From assembly GCF_026240095.1 (NCBI RefSeq), contig NZ_JAPIVG010000001.1, forward strand, positions 1,116,001 to 1,180,000: 64,000 nucleotides of DNA, written 5' to 3'. The stretch comes from Pedobacter sandarakinus (GTDB taxonomy: Bacteria > Bacteroidota > Bacteroidia > Sphingobacteriales > Sphingobacteriaceae). The position numbers and the translations under genes were made by a program. Under the pieces are notes generated by a model. That model saw only the letters and a program-made list of their open reading frames with translations, ran no database searches and was not told where the DNA came from. Shown here in pieces: positions 27,828-36,917 of the stretch; position 1 is the first letter of the stretch; every line of letters starts with the position of its first letter.

Positions 27828-28385
27828 TTGGAAGCGGTATACATCGATAAAAATCTTTTACTGGTTAAAGCGTGCATGCAGGGCAGCAGGGCGGCACAAT
27901 TTGAATTGTACAAATTGTATGCTAAGGCGATGTATAATGTGGCGTTACGCATTTTAAATTATGAAGAAGAGGCAGAGGATGTGTTGCAGGAGTCGTTTCT
28001 TGATGCATTTACAAGAATTGTGGATTTTAGGCAGGAAACTACTTTTGGGCTTTGGCTGAAGCAAATTGTAATAAATAAATCGATTAACTATTTGCGCAAA
28101 AGAAAGATGGAGTTTGTGGGTACTGATGCGCTTGAGGAGCTGCCAGAGGAAACAAATTTTGATGATGAGCACAAAGAATTACGGGTAGAAGAAATAAAAA
28201 ATGGAATTGCAATGCTGCCAGACGGCTACAGGGTAGTGCTCAGTTTATACCTGTTAGAAGGTTATGACCACGAGGAAATTGCACATATTTTAAAGATTAG
28301 TGAGAATACCAGTCGAACGCAATACATGCGGGCAAAGAAAAAATTGAAAAGCATTTTAGAACAGAAAGGGATGAGAGATGAATAA
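27828..28385 (+). CDS. ECF-type RNA polymerase sigma factor
   Basis: A 185-residue sigma-70 family factor. Region 2 is at about 25-95 (AQFELYKLYAKAMYNVALRI, YEEEAEDVLQESFLDAF, INKSINYLRKRK) and region 4 at about 125-180 (LPDGYRVVLSLYLLEGYDHEEIA, followed by ISENTSRTQYMRAKKKL). The start appears to be TTG (27828). An out-of-frame ATG at 27797 opens an overlapping 17-codon frame ending at 27850, which could be a coupled leader. It overlaps the anti-sigma-like gene by 8 bases. Confidence 0.9.
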   Translation: MEAVYIDKNLLLVKACMQGSRAAQFELYKLYAKAMYNVALRILNYEEEAEDVLQESFLDAFTRIVDFRQETTFGLWLKQIVINKSINYLRKRKMEFVGTDALEELPEETNFDDEHKELRVEEIKNGIAMLPDGYRVVLSLYLLEGYDHEEIAHILKISENTSRTQYMRAKKKLKSILEQKGMRDE

Positions 28386-28905
28386 CAGATTAGAAAATTT
28401 CGTGAAGGAAAATAGGAGGGGTTTCGATTTTATGGAACCACCTGCGGGCCTTTGGGATAAGATTGAAAAAGAGCTGGATAGCAAAAAACAAAAGAAACCA
28501 TTGAAGCTTCATTTATGGTTTAGCGCTGCGGCGGCAGTGGTTATTGTTTTGGGTTTAGGTTGGTTTTATACGCAAACGATGCAACAGAATGACTTGGAAC
28601 TTGCTGATGTGAACGCTGCCTATGCAAAAAAGGAGGTTCATTTTGCGGGATTGATTACTGAAAAAAGGGATAGCCTGGCCATATTTGCTGCTGCAAACCC
28701 TGAATTATACCGAAAATTTACTGCCGATTTGAGAAAATTGGATGAAGAATATGAACGTCTGAAAAATGAGTTGCCCGTATCGCCAAATCAAACTTTTGTG
28801 GTAAAGGCTATGGTAAAAAACCGAGAGATACAGTTGCAACTTCTTAAGCAACAGCTTTTAATTATTAACCAGGTTGATGATTCTAAAAGGGTAAATCAAA
28901 TTTAA
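28378..28905 (+). CDS. Putative anti-sigma factor (single-pass membrane protein)
   Basis: A 175-residue protein. The N-terminal cytoplasmic part (about 1-43) has MEPPAGLWDKIEKELD, a short amphipathic motif common in Bacteroidota proteins encoded after ECF sigma genes. A single membrane helix follows (WFSAAAAVVIVLGLGWFY), then a periplasmic helical, charged domain of about 110 residues. The overlap with the sigma gene and the layout suggest it holds the sigma factor at the membrane. No classical zinc anti-sigma motif is seen, so the role is inferred from context. Confidence 0.7.
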   Translation: MNNRLENFVKENRRGFDFMEPPAGLWDKIEKELDSKKQKKPLKLHLWFSAAAAVVIVLGLGWFYTQTMQQNDLELADVNAAYAKKEVHFAGLITEKRDSLAIFAAANPELYRKFTADLRKLDEEYERLKNELPVSPNQTFVVKAMVKNREIQLQLLKQQLLIINQVDDSKRVNQI

Positions 28906-29024
28906 ATGGTGCAACAGGCAAAATGCGGATGCCTGGTTGATAAGAATAACGCATGCTCACAACATTTAAGGTTCAGTGCCGGTCGGCAGGTACGAAAACT
29001 TAAAGTGTTAAATAATTTGAAAAC

Positions 29025-30302
29025 ATGAAATCGAAAACTTTTATTGCCGTTTTGGTATTAACTACCACACAAATTTTGGCACAGCAGAATGTTGCTGTGT
29101 TACCGGTTGCTCCCGAAAGCTACGCGATAAATACGCGTGTAGAAGCTACAACAAGTAAGCCACAGGCAGAAGCAGAAACAACCGATGCAGAAAGAGTGAA
29201 ATCTTTTAGCAAAAGTTTTAGTGCTGATGTAAATGATAAGATTACCTTTAATAACCAATATGGTTCCATTATAATTAAAACGTGGGATAAGAAGGAAGTT
29301 AAAGTTGATATTGACGTTAAAGCCTACAGCAACTCGGATAGCGAGGCGCAAAAATTAATTGATGCGGTAAGTATTGATGCAGCCAAAACTGGCGATGCCA
29401 TTTTAGTGAAGACGAACATGGGAGAAAGAAATGGCCGATATGGACGTGGAGTTAAAAATGGTGTAACCACCTGGCGGAGAGAAGTGAAAATTAATTACGT
29501 GGTTTATATGCCCGCAGTTAATTCACTTACTGTGTTGCAGCAATACGGCAATGTTGAAATGGGAAATTTTTCCGGACCAACATCGCTTAAAGTACAGTAT
29601 GGCAATTTAACCGTAGGTAATTTAAGCCACAGTAATAATTACATTAATGTGCAATACGGTAAGTGCGATATTCAAGACCTAAATACAGGGGTGGTAAAAC
29701 ATAGCTACAACGGGCCCGTAACTATTGGTAGCGCAGGAACTTTAGAGCTTGATGCAGAATACGTGGATGTGAATATTAATAACATCCGCAAGTCTGCTGA
29801 TATTAAAGTTCAATACGGTAAGGGTTTAACGATTGGTACTATTAGTGGTAACCTTTTGCTAAATGCCGCCTATGCAAAAGTTAACATTAATACCGTAAAA
29901 GGTAACGCGGTTATTAAGCAGGCTTATGGAGATTTGAACATAGCTTCTGCCGGGAAACTTGGGGTAAGTGCATCATATACAAACGTAGTTATTGGCACCT
30001 TAAATGGCGATGGCAATATTAAGCTGGATTACAATAGGTTAAGAGTAAACGAAATTACCGGAGCTTGCAAGAATTTTAATTTTGATGGCGACTACGCAGC
30101 TGTTGATTTAGGTTTTGAAGAACGATATAACGCAAATTTTAGTGTATCTACCTCATACGCCGGGTTTAAATATGGAGAGCATGTTGCGGCTAGCTTGGTA
30201 AGCAAAAATGATAATGAGAAAAAATATGAGGGCAAGATTGGCAATGGGGGTTCAGCGAACGTGAGTGTAAAAAGTGAATATGGCTCCATTACCTTTAAAT
30301 AG
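29025..30302 (+). CDS. DUF4097-type beta-repeat secreted protein
   Basis: A 425-residue protein with a signal peptide ending LAQ. After a low-complexity linker, the rest is built of short beta repeats of about 20 residues marked by a QYG or YG motif (NNQYGSIIIKT, QQYGNVEMGN, VQYGNLTVGN, VQYGKCDIQD, VQYGKGLTIG, SEYGSITFK), as in DUF4097/adhesin-like beta-helical proteins. It follows the sigma/anti-sigma pair in the same direction and may be its main target or effector in the envelope. A terminator follows directly. Confidence 0.8.
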   Translation: MKSKTFIAVLVLTTTQILAQQNVAVLPVAPESYAINTRVEATTSKPQAEAETTDAERVKSFSKSFSADVNDKITFNNQYGSIIIKTWDKKEVKVDIDVKAYSNSDSEAQKLIDAVSIDAAKTGDAILVKTNMGERNGRYGRGVKNGVTTWRREVKINYVVYMPAVNSLTVLQQYGNVEMGNFSGPTSLKVQYGNLTVGNLSHSNNYINVQYGKCDIQDLNTGVVKHSYNGPVTIGSAGTLELDAEYVDVNINNIRKSADIKVQYGKGLTIGTISGNLLLNAAYAKVNINTVKGNAVIKQAYGDLNIASAGKLGVSASYTNVVIGTLNGDGNIKLDYNRLRVNEITGACKNFNFDGDYAAVDLGFEERYNANFSVSTSYAGFKYGEHVAASLVSKNDNEKKYEGKIGNGGSANVSVKSEYGSITFK

Positions 30303-30305
30303 CAT

Positions 30306-30340
30306 AAAAACCGGTAAATGAGCTAGTCTCGCCGGTTTTT
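30306..30340 (+). terminator. Terminator of the sigma/DUF4097 operon
   Basis: AAAAACCGG (30306-30314) pairs with CCGGTTTTT (30332-30340), directly after the DUF4097 stop. Confidence 0.7.
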
Positions 30341-30368
30341 GCCGAGACTTTTTTATATTTAACCCTTG

Positions 30369-30917
30369 ATGAGAATCTTATTTCTATTTTTCCTTTTGAC
30401 AATTTGCTTCGGCCTGCACGCCCAAGATGCACCTGTTAGATGGGCAACACAGGAAACCTTTTTTGAAGATTTGATTGGTAAAAGATTGCCCAATTTTGTA
30501 GGAAAGAAAACAAATGGAAAGCCATTTAATAGCGAGGAGTTAACGGGCGAAGTAGTTATTATTAATTTTTGGTTTGAAAAATGTCCTCCCTGCATAGCCG
30601 AAATGCCAGAACTTAACGAGCTGGTGCATCGGTATAAAAATAAGCATGTGCGCTTTATTGGTATCACTCACGATTTGCCCATGCAAGCCAAAAGATTTCA
30701 GCAGAATAAAGAATATCTGTATGAAATCGTCTCCCTAAAACCCGATGTGATCCGGAAGTTGAATATTAACCATGGCTTTCCTTCAAATCTTGTTGTTGGA
30801 AGCGATGGAAGAATTTTATTCGCAACCTCCAACGTTTCTTTTAAGGATGATAGCTTAAAACCGAAGGCAATAATGTTTGAAAGTGCAATAAAAACAGCCC
30901 TTGAGGCTTTGAAATAG
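30369..30917 (+). CDS. TlpA-like thioredoxin-fold protein
   Basis: A 182-residue exported protein. The signal peptide ends GLHAQ. The thioredoxin-like AhpC/TSA-type domain has the active site FEKCPPC in the standard position, followed by IAEMPELNELVHRY and a cis-Pro region (NHGFPSNLVVG). TlpA-type proteins reduce or exchange disulfides in the periplasm. The frame reaches a TTG at 30366 next to the ATG at 30369, which is taken as start. Monocistronic. Confidence 0.88.
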   Translation: MRILFLFFLLTICFGLHAQDAPVRWATQETFFEDLIGKRLPNFVGKKTNGKPFNSEELTGEVVIINFWFEKCPPCIAEMPELNELVHRYKNKHVRFIGITHDLPMQAKRFQQNKEYLYEIVSLKPDVIRKLNINHGFPSNLVVGSDGRILFATSNVSFKDDSLKPKAIMFESAIKTALEALK

Positions 30918-30963
30918 AAGCTTACTCAATTACCGTTGTACGACTGGATTTCAATTCTGCCTT

Positions 30964-31854
30964 TTAAAGAATATATTCTTCATTAATGGGTTTAATCGGC
31001 TCGGGAATATCTGTCTCCTCCAACATCTGCAAAAGATTGATCTCAATTGTGCGGGTAATCTGGTTTAAAGGCACCCCTGCAGAATTGTTTTCGAAAGGAT
31101 TTACCAGGCTCATTCCGTTGATTTGGGTAGATACAAATACAAAGCCAATTAGCCAGCCCAGGAAAATAGCCCAAGGTCCTGCAGACTGGCTGATTACCAA
31201 AGTAAAAGTTACTACAAAAAGCCAGATAAATACTTTGGTTAAATAAGTGTAAGTGGTGGGAAAAATTGTGTTTTTAATTCGCTCACTCATTCCCATCGAA
31301 TCAGAAAAGCGAACCAGCATTTCGTTTATCTCCATAAACCGAAATCCATCAATTTTATTCGCTTTAGAGAGTTTTTGTAAATCTCTGGATTGAATATTTA
31401 AAATGGCATTATGAAAGTTGTTGTGTTTTTCAATTTCCTTCAGGTCATCATCGGTAAGGTACTTGATGTATATCTCATCTACGGCACCTCTCAGGCTTGC
31501 TTTTAAAGCATATAAAAACGCAATATGACGCAAAATCATTCTTTTAGAAGTCGCCTCATCTTCATCAACGTAGTTGATTAACGCCCTTGCGAAAGACCTG
31601 GAATCGTTTACCAACGCTCCCCAAACCTTTCTTGCTTCCCACCACCTATCGTATGCCTGGTTATTATTGAAACCTATAAAAAATGCGATTGCGGTACCTA
31701 ACAGCGTAGGTATTATTGATGGAATTTCGAAATGGTGTGCTATTAAGTAAGCCCGAACAAAATATGCTGCTGTACAAGATGCGATCATAATTAGATCTAC
31801 ATGCCAGGTGTTTCTTAGAATTCTACTTAGTCTGATATTCTGAATTAATAGCAT
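30964..31854 (-). CDS. Bestrophin-like (UPF0187) anion-channel family protein
   Basis: About 296 residues with four main membrane segments. The family core is clear: IPTLLGTAIAFFIGFNNNQAYDRWWEARKVWG near the N-terminus and the C-terminal block INGMSLVNPFENN with the acidic cluster. Bestrophins are pentameric chloride or cation channels of the inner membrane. The frame starts at a TTG (31923), but the ATG at 31854 (MLLIQNIRLSRILRNTW) fits the family N-terminus better. Monocistronic. Confidence 0.85.
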   Translation of the reverse strand: MLLIQNIRLSRILRNTWHVDLIMIASCTAAYFVRAYLIAHHFEIPSIIPTLLGTAIAFFIGFNNNQAYDRWWEARKVWGALVNDSRSFARALINYVDEDEATSKRMILRHIAFLYALKASLRGAVDEIYIKYLTDDDLKEIEKHNNFHNAILNIQSRDLQKLSKANKIDGFRFMEINEMLVRFSDSMGMSERIKNTIFPTTYTYLTKVFIWLFVVTFTLVISQSAGPWAIFLGWLIGFVFVSTQINGMSLVNPFENNSAGVPLNQITRTIEINLLQMLEETDIPEPIKPINEEYIL

Positions 31855-31987
31855 AAATTTTTTTTTCGTATCAAATACAATTTTTAAGCCGAAATGTTTC
31901 TTTGGTAACAATTTAATTTGCAACGGATAAGCCTTACTGTTTTAAGGTTCAAATGTTTATATTCGAAATCCAAATATTGAAAACCTT

Positions 31988-33511
31988 ATGAGCGAAACGT
32001 TACCGAAGAATAACATTTTCAAAGTTATTGGTGCATCATCTTTAGGCACCCTGATCGAGTGGTACGATTTTTATATCTTCGGTAGCTTAGCTGTAATAAT
32101 AGGCAGCCAGCTTTTCCCAGAAGATGCAGGTGCTTCAGCACTTATTAATACATTGGCAATTTTTGCTGCCGGTTTTATTGTACGACCTTTTGGTGCGTTG
32201 GTTTTTGGTAGATTAGGCGATCTAATTGGTCGTAAATATACTTTTTTGCTCACGCTTGTGCTTATGGGAGGCTCTACGTTTTTTATTGGCCTAATTCCAT
32301 CTTACAAGAGCATTGGCTATGCGGCACCTATTTTAGTGCTGCTATTACGCCTTATACAAGGTTTGGCCCTCGGTGGAGAGTATGGCGGAGCTGCTACTTA
32401 CGTGGCCGAACATGCGCCAACAAACAGGCGTGGTTTTTTCACCAGCTGGATTCAAACCACTGCTACATTAGGCCTATTCCTTTCACTCGGTGTTATCGTA
32501 ATTACAAAGAATATATTGGGCGCTAGTGCCTTTGGAGATTGGGGCTGGCGGATTCCTTTCTTGCTATCCATCCTACTTGTAGTGGTTTCCATTTACATCA
32601 GAATGAAGATGCACGAATCGCCAATGTTTTCGAAGTTAAAAGCTGAAGGAAACATATCTAAAAATCCATTAAAGGAAAGTTTCAATAATAAAGCTAATTT
32701 TAAAATGGTTTTACTGGCTTTATTTGGTGCAACAATGGGGCAGGGGGTAATTTGGTATACCGGCCAGTTCTACGCACAATCTTTCCTCGAAAATACCTGT
32801 AAACTTGATTTCAACGACTCCAGATACATTTTACTGTGGGGAATAGCATTTGCAACGCCGTTTTTTGTAATATTTGGCGCATGGAGTGATCGGGTAGGAC
32901 GCAAATGGATCATGCTCAGCGGCATGTTGTTAGGGATTATTTTTTATCGCCCCATCTATCAAACGTTTTTAGATGATACTGATTTTACTAAAATAACGCA
33001 GAGCGATGTATCTGCATCACTTGTTCAGCCGGCAAAAGCCTTAGTAATTGTAAATAGTTTAGATAGCATCAGAACGCAATCAACTAAAGTAACGTTAACT
33101 AATGGAGGCTCATACAATAAAATCCAAACCGACACCATTTCAGTTAGTAGAGGTATTGTACCGGGTTCAGAGGTAATTAAAGATAAAGTGTTGCCTACTG
33201 CCGTTTTCTGGAAATTTGTCGGATTAATATTTTTCCAAATCCTGTTGGTTACTATGGTTTATGGCCCAATTGCCGCTTTCTTAGTAGAGCTTTTCCCAAC
33301 TAAAATCAGGTACACCTCAATGTCTCTACCTTACCATATTGGTAACGGCGTATTTGGTGGATTGGTGCCATTCATCGCAACCTTGATTGCAAGCTTTTCT
33401 GGCTCTACACCACTTTCAGGCTTATGGTATCCTATTGGGATTGCTACCTTAAGCTTAATCATTGGCGCATGCTATCTCACAAATAAAAAAGACGACAACA
33501 TAAACGACTAA
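31988..33511 (+). CDS. MFS transporter, metabolite:H+ symporter (MHS) type
   Basis: A 507-residue, 12-helix permease. It opens with SLGTLIEWYDFYIFGSLA, the signature of the MHS branch (proline/betaine, citrate, alpha-ketoglutarate carriers). The loop 2-3 motif is GRLGDLIGRKY, repeated in the second half as WSDRVGRKW. About 75 mostly polar residues (roughly 325-400) are inserted between helices 8 and 9, probably as a periplasmic loop. That loop makes it longer than E. coli homologues of about 430-500 residues. A small two-helix gene follows after 3 bases. The substrate is unknown. Confidence 0.9.
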   Translation: MSETLPKNNIFKVIGASSLGTLIEWYDFYIFGSLAVIIGSQLFPEDAGASALINTLAIFAAGFIVRPFGALVFGRLGDLIGRKYTFLLTLVLMGGSTFFIGLIPSYKSIGYAAPILVLLLRLIQGLALGGEYGGAATYVAEHAPTNRRGFFTSWIQTTATLGLFLSLGVIVITKNILGASAFGDWGWRIPFLLSILLVVVSIYIRMKMHESPMFSKLKAEGNISKNPLKESFNNKANFKMVLLALFGATMGQGVIWYTGQFYAQSFLENTCKLDFNDSRYILLWGIAFATPFFVIFGAWSDRVGRKWIMLSGMLLGIIFYRPIYQTFLDDTDFTKITQSDVSASLVQPAKALVIVNSLDSIRTQSTKVTLTNGGSYNKIQTDTISVSRGIVPGSEVIKDKVLPTAVFWKFVGLIFFQILLVTMVYGPIAAFLVELFPTKIRYTSMSLPYHIGNGVFGGLVPFIATLIASFSGSTPLSGLWYPIGIATLSLIIGACYLTNKKDDNIND

Positions 33512-33514
33512 ATA

Positions 33515-33751
33515 ATGAACGGAATTAAAAAAATTTTAGGTTTGGTTTGGATGGCTTTAGGTCCAGTAGCAATGATTTTCTTATTTATGCAGGCTATTGA
33601 TAAGGTGGGCTTGACCCATACCGAAATTGAAAAAACCAATACGATCTTACAATGGGGAATTATTTTGTTCATCTTTTTCCCCATTAGTTTGGGCCTGATG
33701 ATCTTTGGCTATTACGCTTGGAAAGGTGAATACGATAGATTAACAGATTGA
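33515..33751 (+). CDS. Small two-helix membrane protein linked to the MHS permease
   Basis: A 78-residue protein with two hydrophobic helices (VWMALGPVAMIFLFMQAI and IILFIFFPISLGLMIFGYYAW) and a charged tail. It starts 3 bases after the permease stop, so it is co-translated with it. Similar small genes appear to follow such permeases in Bacteroidota, suggesting an accessory or stabilising subunit. No function is established. Confidence 0.75.
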   Translation: MNGIKKILGLVWMALGPVAMIFLFMQAIDKVGLTHTEIEKTNTILQWGIILFIFFPISLGLMIFGYYAWKGEYDRLTD

Positions 33752-33765
33752 TCTTAGTGAGCAAA

Positions 33766-33798
33766 AAATAAAAAAACCCCTATGCGATGCATAGGGGT
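33766..33798 (-). terminator. Terminator of the OmpA-like gene
   Basis: CCCCTATGC and GCATAGGGG form a 9-bp stem with a 3-base loop. The A-run to its left becomes a T-run on the minus strand. Confidence 0.75.
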
Positions 33799-33839
33799 GG
33801 ATATATAATGACCTCATAGGTAGAGGGTATAATGTACGA

Positions 33840-34517
33840 TTATCCTTGTTTCTTAGCCGTGTCTTTTAAAGCCTCGTTTGCAACAATCACAATCTCTACA
33901 CGGCGGTTAGCTGCACGTCCAGCATCTGTTTCATTATCGGCAATTGGCTCAGAGAAACCTTTACCAAGTGTTACCAATCTGGTAGATGGAACGCCTTGTG
34001 AAACTGCATATGCTTTAACCGCTGCAGCTCTTCTTTCAGATAAGCCTTGGTTGTATTGTTCGGTACCTTTGCTGTCTGTATGCCCAATGATTTTAATATC
34101 TGTATCAGGATACTGGTTTAAAGATGAAGCCAAACTCTGAATATTGCTTTTCGCAGCATCTTTTAACGCTGTTTTATCGAAATCAAAAAGAATACCGCTA
34201 TCAAATTTTACAATAATTCCTTCACCTTCACGGATAACCTCTGCATTTGGAATTGCTTTTTGAATCTCAGCTGCTTGTCTATCCATCCTACGACCGATAA
34301 AAGCACCCGCGGTACCACCAATAGCGCCGCCAATTAATGCACCTACTGCAGTATTACCAGCTTTCTTACCAATTAGTGCACCAACAACACCACCAGCTGC
34401 AGCACCAATACCAGCGCCTTTTTGTGTCTTAGTTAAACTATCACAACTTTGCAACGCCATCGATCCAACTGCTAACCCTATACTTAATGTTGCTATCCTT
34501 ACTTTTGAAATACTCAT
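33840..34517 (-). CDS. OmpA-family lipoprotein with glycine-zipper domain
   Basis: A 225-residue protein. The lipobox is LQSC (cysteine near 25). Next comes a glycine-zipper stretch (about 35-75; GAGIGAAAGGVVGALIGKKAG and a repeat of it) that can insert in or pack on the outer membrane. The OmpA-like peptidoglycan-binding domain covers about 105-215, with FDFDKTALKDAAK, IIGHTDSKGTEQYN, LSERRAAAVKAY and NRRVEIVI. It links the outer membrane to the wall, like YiaD. Monocistronic with its own terminator. Confidence 0.9.
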   Translation of the reverse strand: MSISKVRIATLSIGLAVGSMALQSCDSLTKTQKGAGIGAAAGGVVGALIGKKAGNTAVGALIGGAIGGTAGAFIGRRMDRQAAEIQKAIPNAEVIREGEGIIVKFDSGILFDFDKTALKDAAKSNIQSLASSLNQYPDTDIKIIGHTDSKGTEQYNQGLSERRAAAVKAYAVSQGVPSTRLVTLGKGFSEPIADNETDAGRAANRRVEIVIVANEALKDTAKKQG

Positions 34518-34636
34518 AATAATCTAGATTTTTAAATTCTAATGGTTCGTATTCAAACACGATGCCAAAAAATTATGCAAGCGAAATTTATTTCCATTTG
34601 CCAGTAAATAGTAGCGATAAACGCATATTGATTCAT

Positions 34637-34670
34637 AAAAAAAGGATATGCTATCGCATACCCCTTTAAA
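34637..34670 (-). terminator. Terminator of the ABC transporter operon
   Basis: GGATATGC/GCATACCC-type stem around 34644-34663 with an A-run on its left, giving a T-run on the minus strand just after the ATPase gene. Confidence 0.6.
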
Positions 34671-34692
34671 ATGTATCATTCTTAGTACAAAG

Positions 34693-35385
34693 CTATGCCG
34701 AGAAATAGTTTTCTAATTCCTTAAGTGTATTTTCATCGGTTCTGAAATCTTTTATAACCCTTCCTTTTTCTACCAGGATAATGCGATTGCAAACATCGGT
34801 AACATGGTTTAAATCATGACTGGAAATAAATGTTGTCATTTTTCCAGGATAATCTTTCAGTATTTTTTTCAAGCGAATTTGTGTAGTTGGATCTAAGTTT
34901 GCGAACGGTTCATCCAAAATTAATAACTCTGGTTGCTGCATTAGCGCTGCTGCAATGCCTACTTTATTTTGGTTTCCTTTGCTAAAATCTCTAATGTACT
35001 TGCCACTGTTTAAAATTTCACCATTAAAAAAATCTGTATACTGGCTTATGTAAGCGGCAACATCTGCAACGCTAAGGTTATTTAAGCTTCCAATAAATGT
35101 AAAATACTCTTCTGGTGTTAAGTAATCTATAAGAAAGCCCTCGTCTAGAAAAGAGGCGGTGTATGCTTTCCATTTATCATTTGACATTACATTTTCACCT
35201 TTGGATAATATTTCACCCTCACTTGGGCGAATTAAATCCAGGATCATTCTGAAAAATGTTGTTTTGCCGGCTCCATTGTTTCCAACCAAACCAATGGTTT
35301 CTCCCGGTGCAATTTCAATACGATCTATGTTTACAACAGTTTTATCGCCGTAAACCTTTTTCAAATTTTTTACTTCTAAAATCAT
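34693..35385 (-). CDS. ABC transporter ATP-binding protein
   Basis: A 230-residue nucleotide-binding subunit: Walker A GNNGAGKTT, Q-loop (SFLDEGFLIDYLTPEEYF), signature FSKGNQNKVG (a variant of LSGGQ), Walker B LLILDEPFANLD and the switch histidine in SSHDLNHV. It lies 3 bases downstream of a DUF5687 permease gene, so the two form an export-type ABC system. The substrate is unknown. Confidence 0.9.
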   Translation of the reverse strand: MILEVKNLKKVYGDKTVVNIDRIEIAPGETIGLVGNNGAGKTTFFRMILDLIRPSEGEILSKGENVMSNDKWKAYTASFLDEGFLIDYLTPEEYFTFIGSLNNLSVADVAAYISQYTDFFNGEILNSGKYIRDFSKGNQNKVGIAAALMQQPELLILDEPFANLDPTTQIRLKKILKDYPGKMTTFISSHDLNHVTDVCNRIILVEKGRVIKDFRTDENTLKELENYFSA

Positions 35386-35388
35386 AAC

Positions 35389-36861
35389 TTATTCTCTAAA
35401 GCCTTCGGCTATTTTATAACGTTTCTGTTCAAATTTTTTTACAATGAAGTTTACCCAAAAGTTGCGCATTAACAGCATTATGGTACCGAATGTACCCACA
35501 GCCGCCAAGCCCCAATAAGGCATGCCTAGTATTCCGAAAGGAAGATACATTAATATTGGGGTTAAAGCATAAGGGAACATCAGTAGCCATTGTGTGGCGC
35601 CTGTACCCTGCCAATTGAAACTTGCAGCCTTGGTAATGTCTAACCGTTTATAATTAAATGTTGCAAGATAAAGAACGATTACCGTACCGAAACCAATGTT
35701 ATATAGGTAGCAAGCCAAATGCATCAACAATAATTTTGGGCTTAAAAATCCATAAAAGGTTGATAAAAGTGTAATCAATGTCGATGCTATGGTAAATAGC
35801 AAAAACTTCGCTTTTATAAAGTCTTTTGTGTTGATTTTATTGCTAAGCAAGCCATCAAAATGAGTACTTTGCCAGGCGAACATAAACTGACCATAAATGA
35901 TGATGGAAACCCCTGTCATAAATATGCCTGCGAAAATCATCTTTCCGAAAGAATTAGACTCAATCATTGGTTGTTTGTAGAAAAAAAACCCGTAAGCGAG
36001 GAATATTAGACCCATTGTTAAGGACGAACGAGATCTTTTGTGGCGCAAAATAAGCTTTAATTCCAATGCCGCTAATTCGCCAATTTTTCCAAAGCGATTT
36101 AAGAAGGCATAATCTGTACTTACCTTTTTCTCTTGTTTAGTTCCAAGTTCTTCTATGTAAAGGTTTTTAAGCAAAAATGTAGTGTTCAACTTGAAAACGG
36201 CTAGGGCCAATATTGGAAAAGCAAAGCCTAAATAAGGACGATTGGCAATGCCTCTGAATACGAAGTCAGATGCAGAAGCTACGGAGATAATTTTAAAATA
36301 TTCCAATGCAGCACAAGCGCCAATAATTAAAAATCCAGCGAATGTGTATAGCACATTTGTTATAGATTTACGTTTGATGTACAATATCAAATAATTGTTG
36401 AGCAGGGTAATCGAAACGATAGAAACGATATACATGATGGTTGGAAAAGCCCCATATTCATCTGTAATTTCTATAAAAATAAAAGGCAAGAAGATGAATA
36501 GCGGCCAGATATTGAAAGCAGAAAAAAGTGCCTTAATATTTAAAAAATCTACTATTTTGCCTTTTTGGATTTTGAGATGCAGGTAGGGAATAATACTTAA
36601 TGTTGGTAGTTCCTGGAGCTGGAGCCTCATCACAAAGTCGAGTGCAAAATAAAATAAGATAATTCCGTTGAAACTTTTTAGCACATCTTGCCCAGGGAAT
36701 ATCTTCGATAAGAATAAAGCCATCCCAAAGCCAATCCCGATAGCAACGGCAAGAAAGTAGAGCATAAAAAATCCCAGCAAAACTTGTGTAGCGATGCTCC
36801 CTCCACGGTTTCTGGATCGCCAAAAAGATTTTCTCTGATGGCTTAAAAAAGTAGTCAGCAT
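35389..36861 (-). CDS. DUF5687-type ABC permease
   Basis: A 490-residue polytopic membrane protein with about 12 hydrophobic segments and short loops. The N-terminus (LSHQRKSFWRSRNRGGSIATQVLLG) and the central KLILRHKRSRSSLTMG motif fit the DUF5687 family found next to ABC ATPases in Bacteroidota. It probably forms the transmembrane part of an ABC-2-like exporter with the ATPase just downstream. No substrate can be named. Confidence 0.8.
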   Translation of the reverse strand: MLTTFLSHQRKSFWRSRNRGGSIATQVLLGFFMLYFLAVAIGIGFGMALFLSKIFPGQDVLKSFNGIILFYFALDFVMRLQLQELPTLSIIPYLHLKIQKGKIVDFLNIKALFSAFNIWPLFIFLPFIFIEITDEYGAFPTIMYIVSIVSITLLNNYLILYIKRKSITNVLYTFAGFLIIGACAALEYFKIISVASASDFVFRGIANRPYLGFAFPILALAVFKLNTTFLLKNLYIEELGTKQEKKVSTDYAFLNRFGKIGELAALELKLILRHKRSRSSLTMGLIFLAYGFFFYKQPMIESNSFGKMIFAGIFMTGVSIIIYGQFMFAWQSTHFDGLLSNKINTKDFIKAKFLLFTIASTLITLLSTFYGFLSPKLLLMHLACYLYNIGFGTVIVLYLATFNYKRLDITKAASFNWQGTGATQWLLMFPYALTPILMYLPFGILGMPYWGLAAVGTFGTIMLLMRNFWVNFIVKKFEQKRYKIAEGFRE

Positions 36862-36917
36862 ATTAGTTTAGTTTATAGGTTTAGTATTTAGTATCTCCCG
36901 AAGGAAAAATGTTACAA

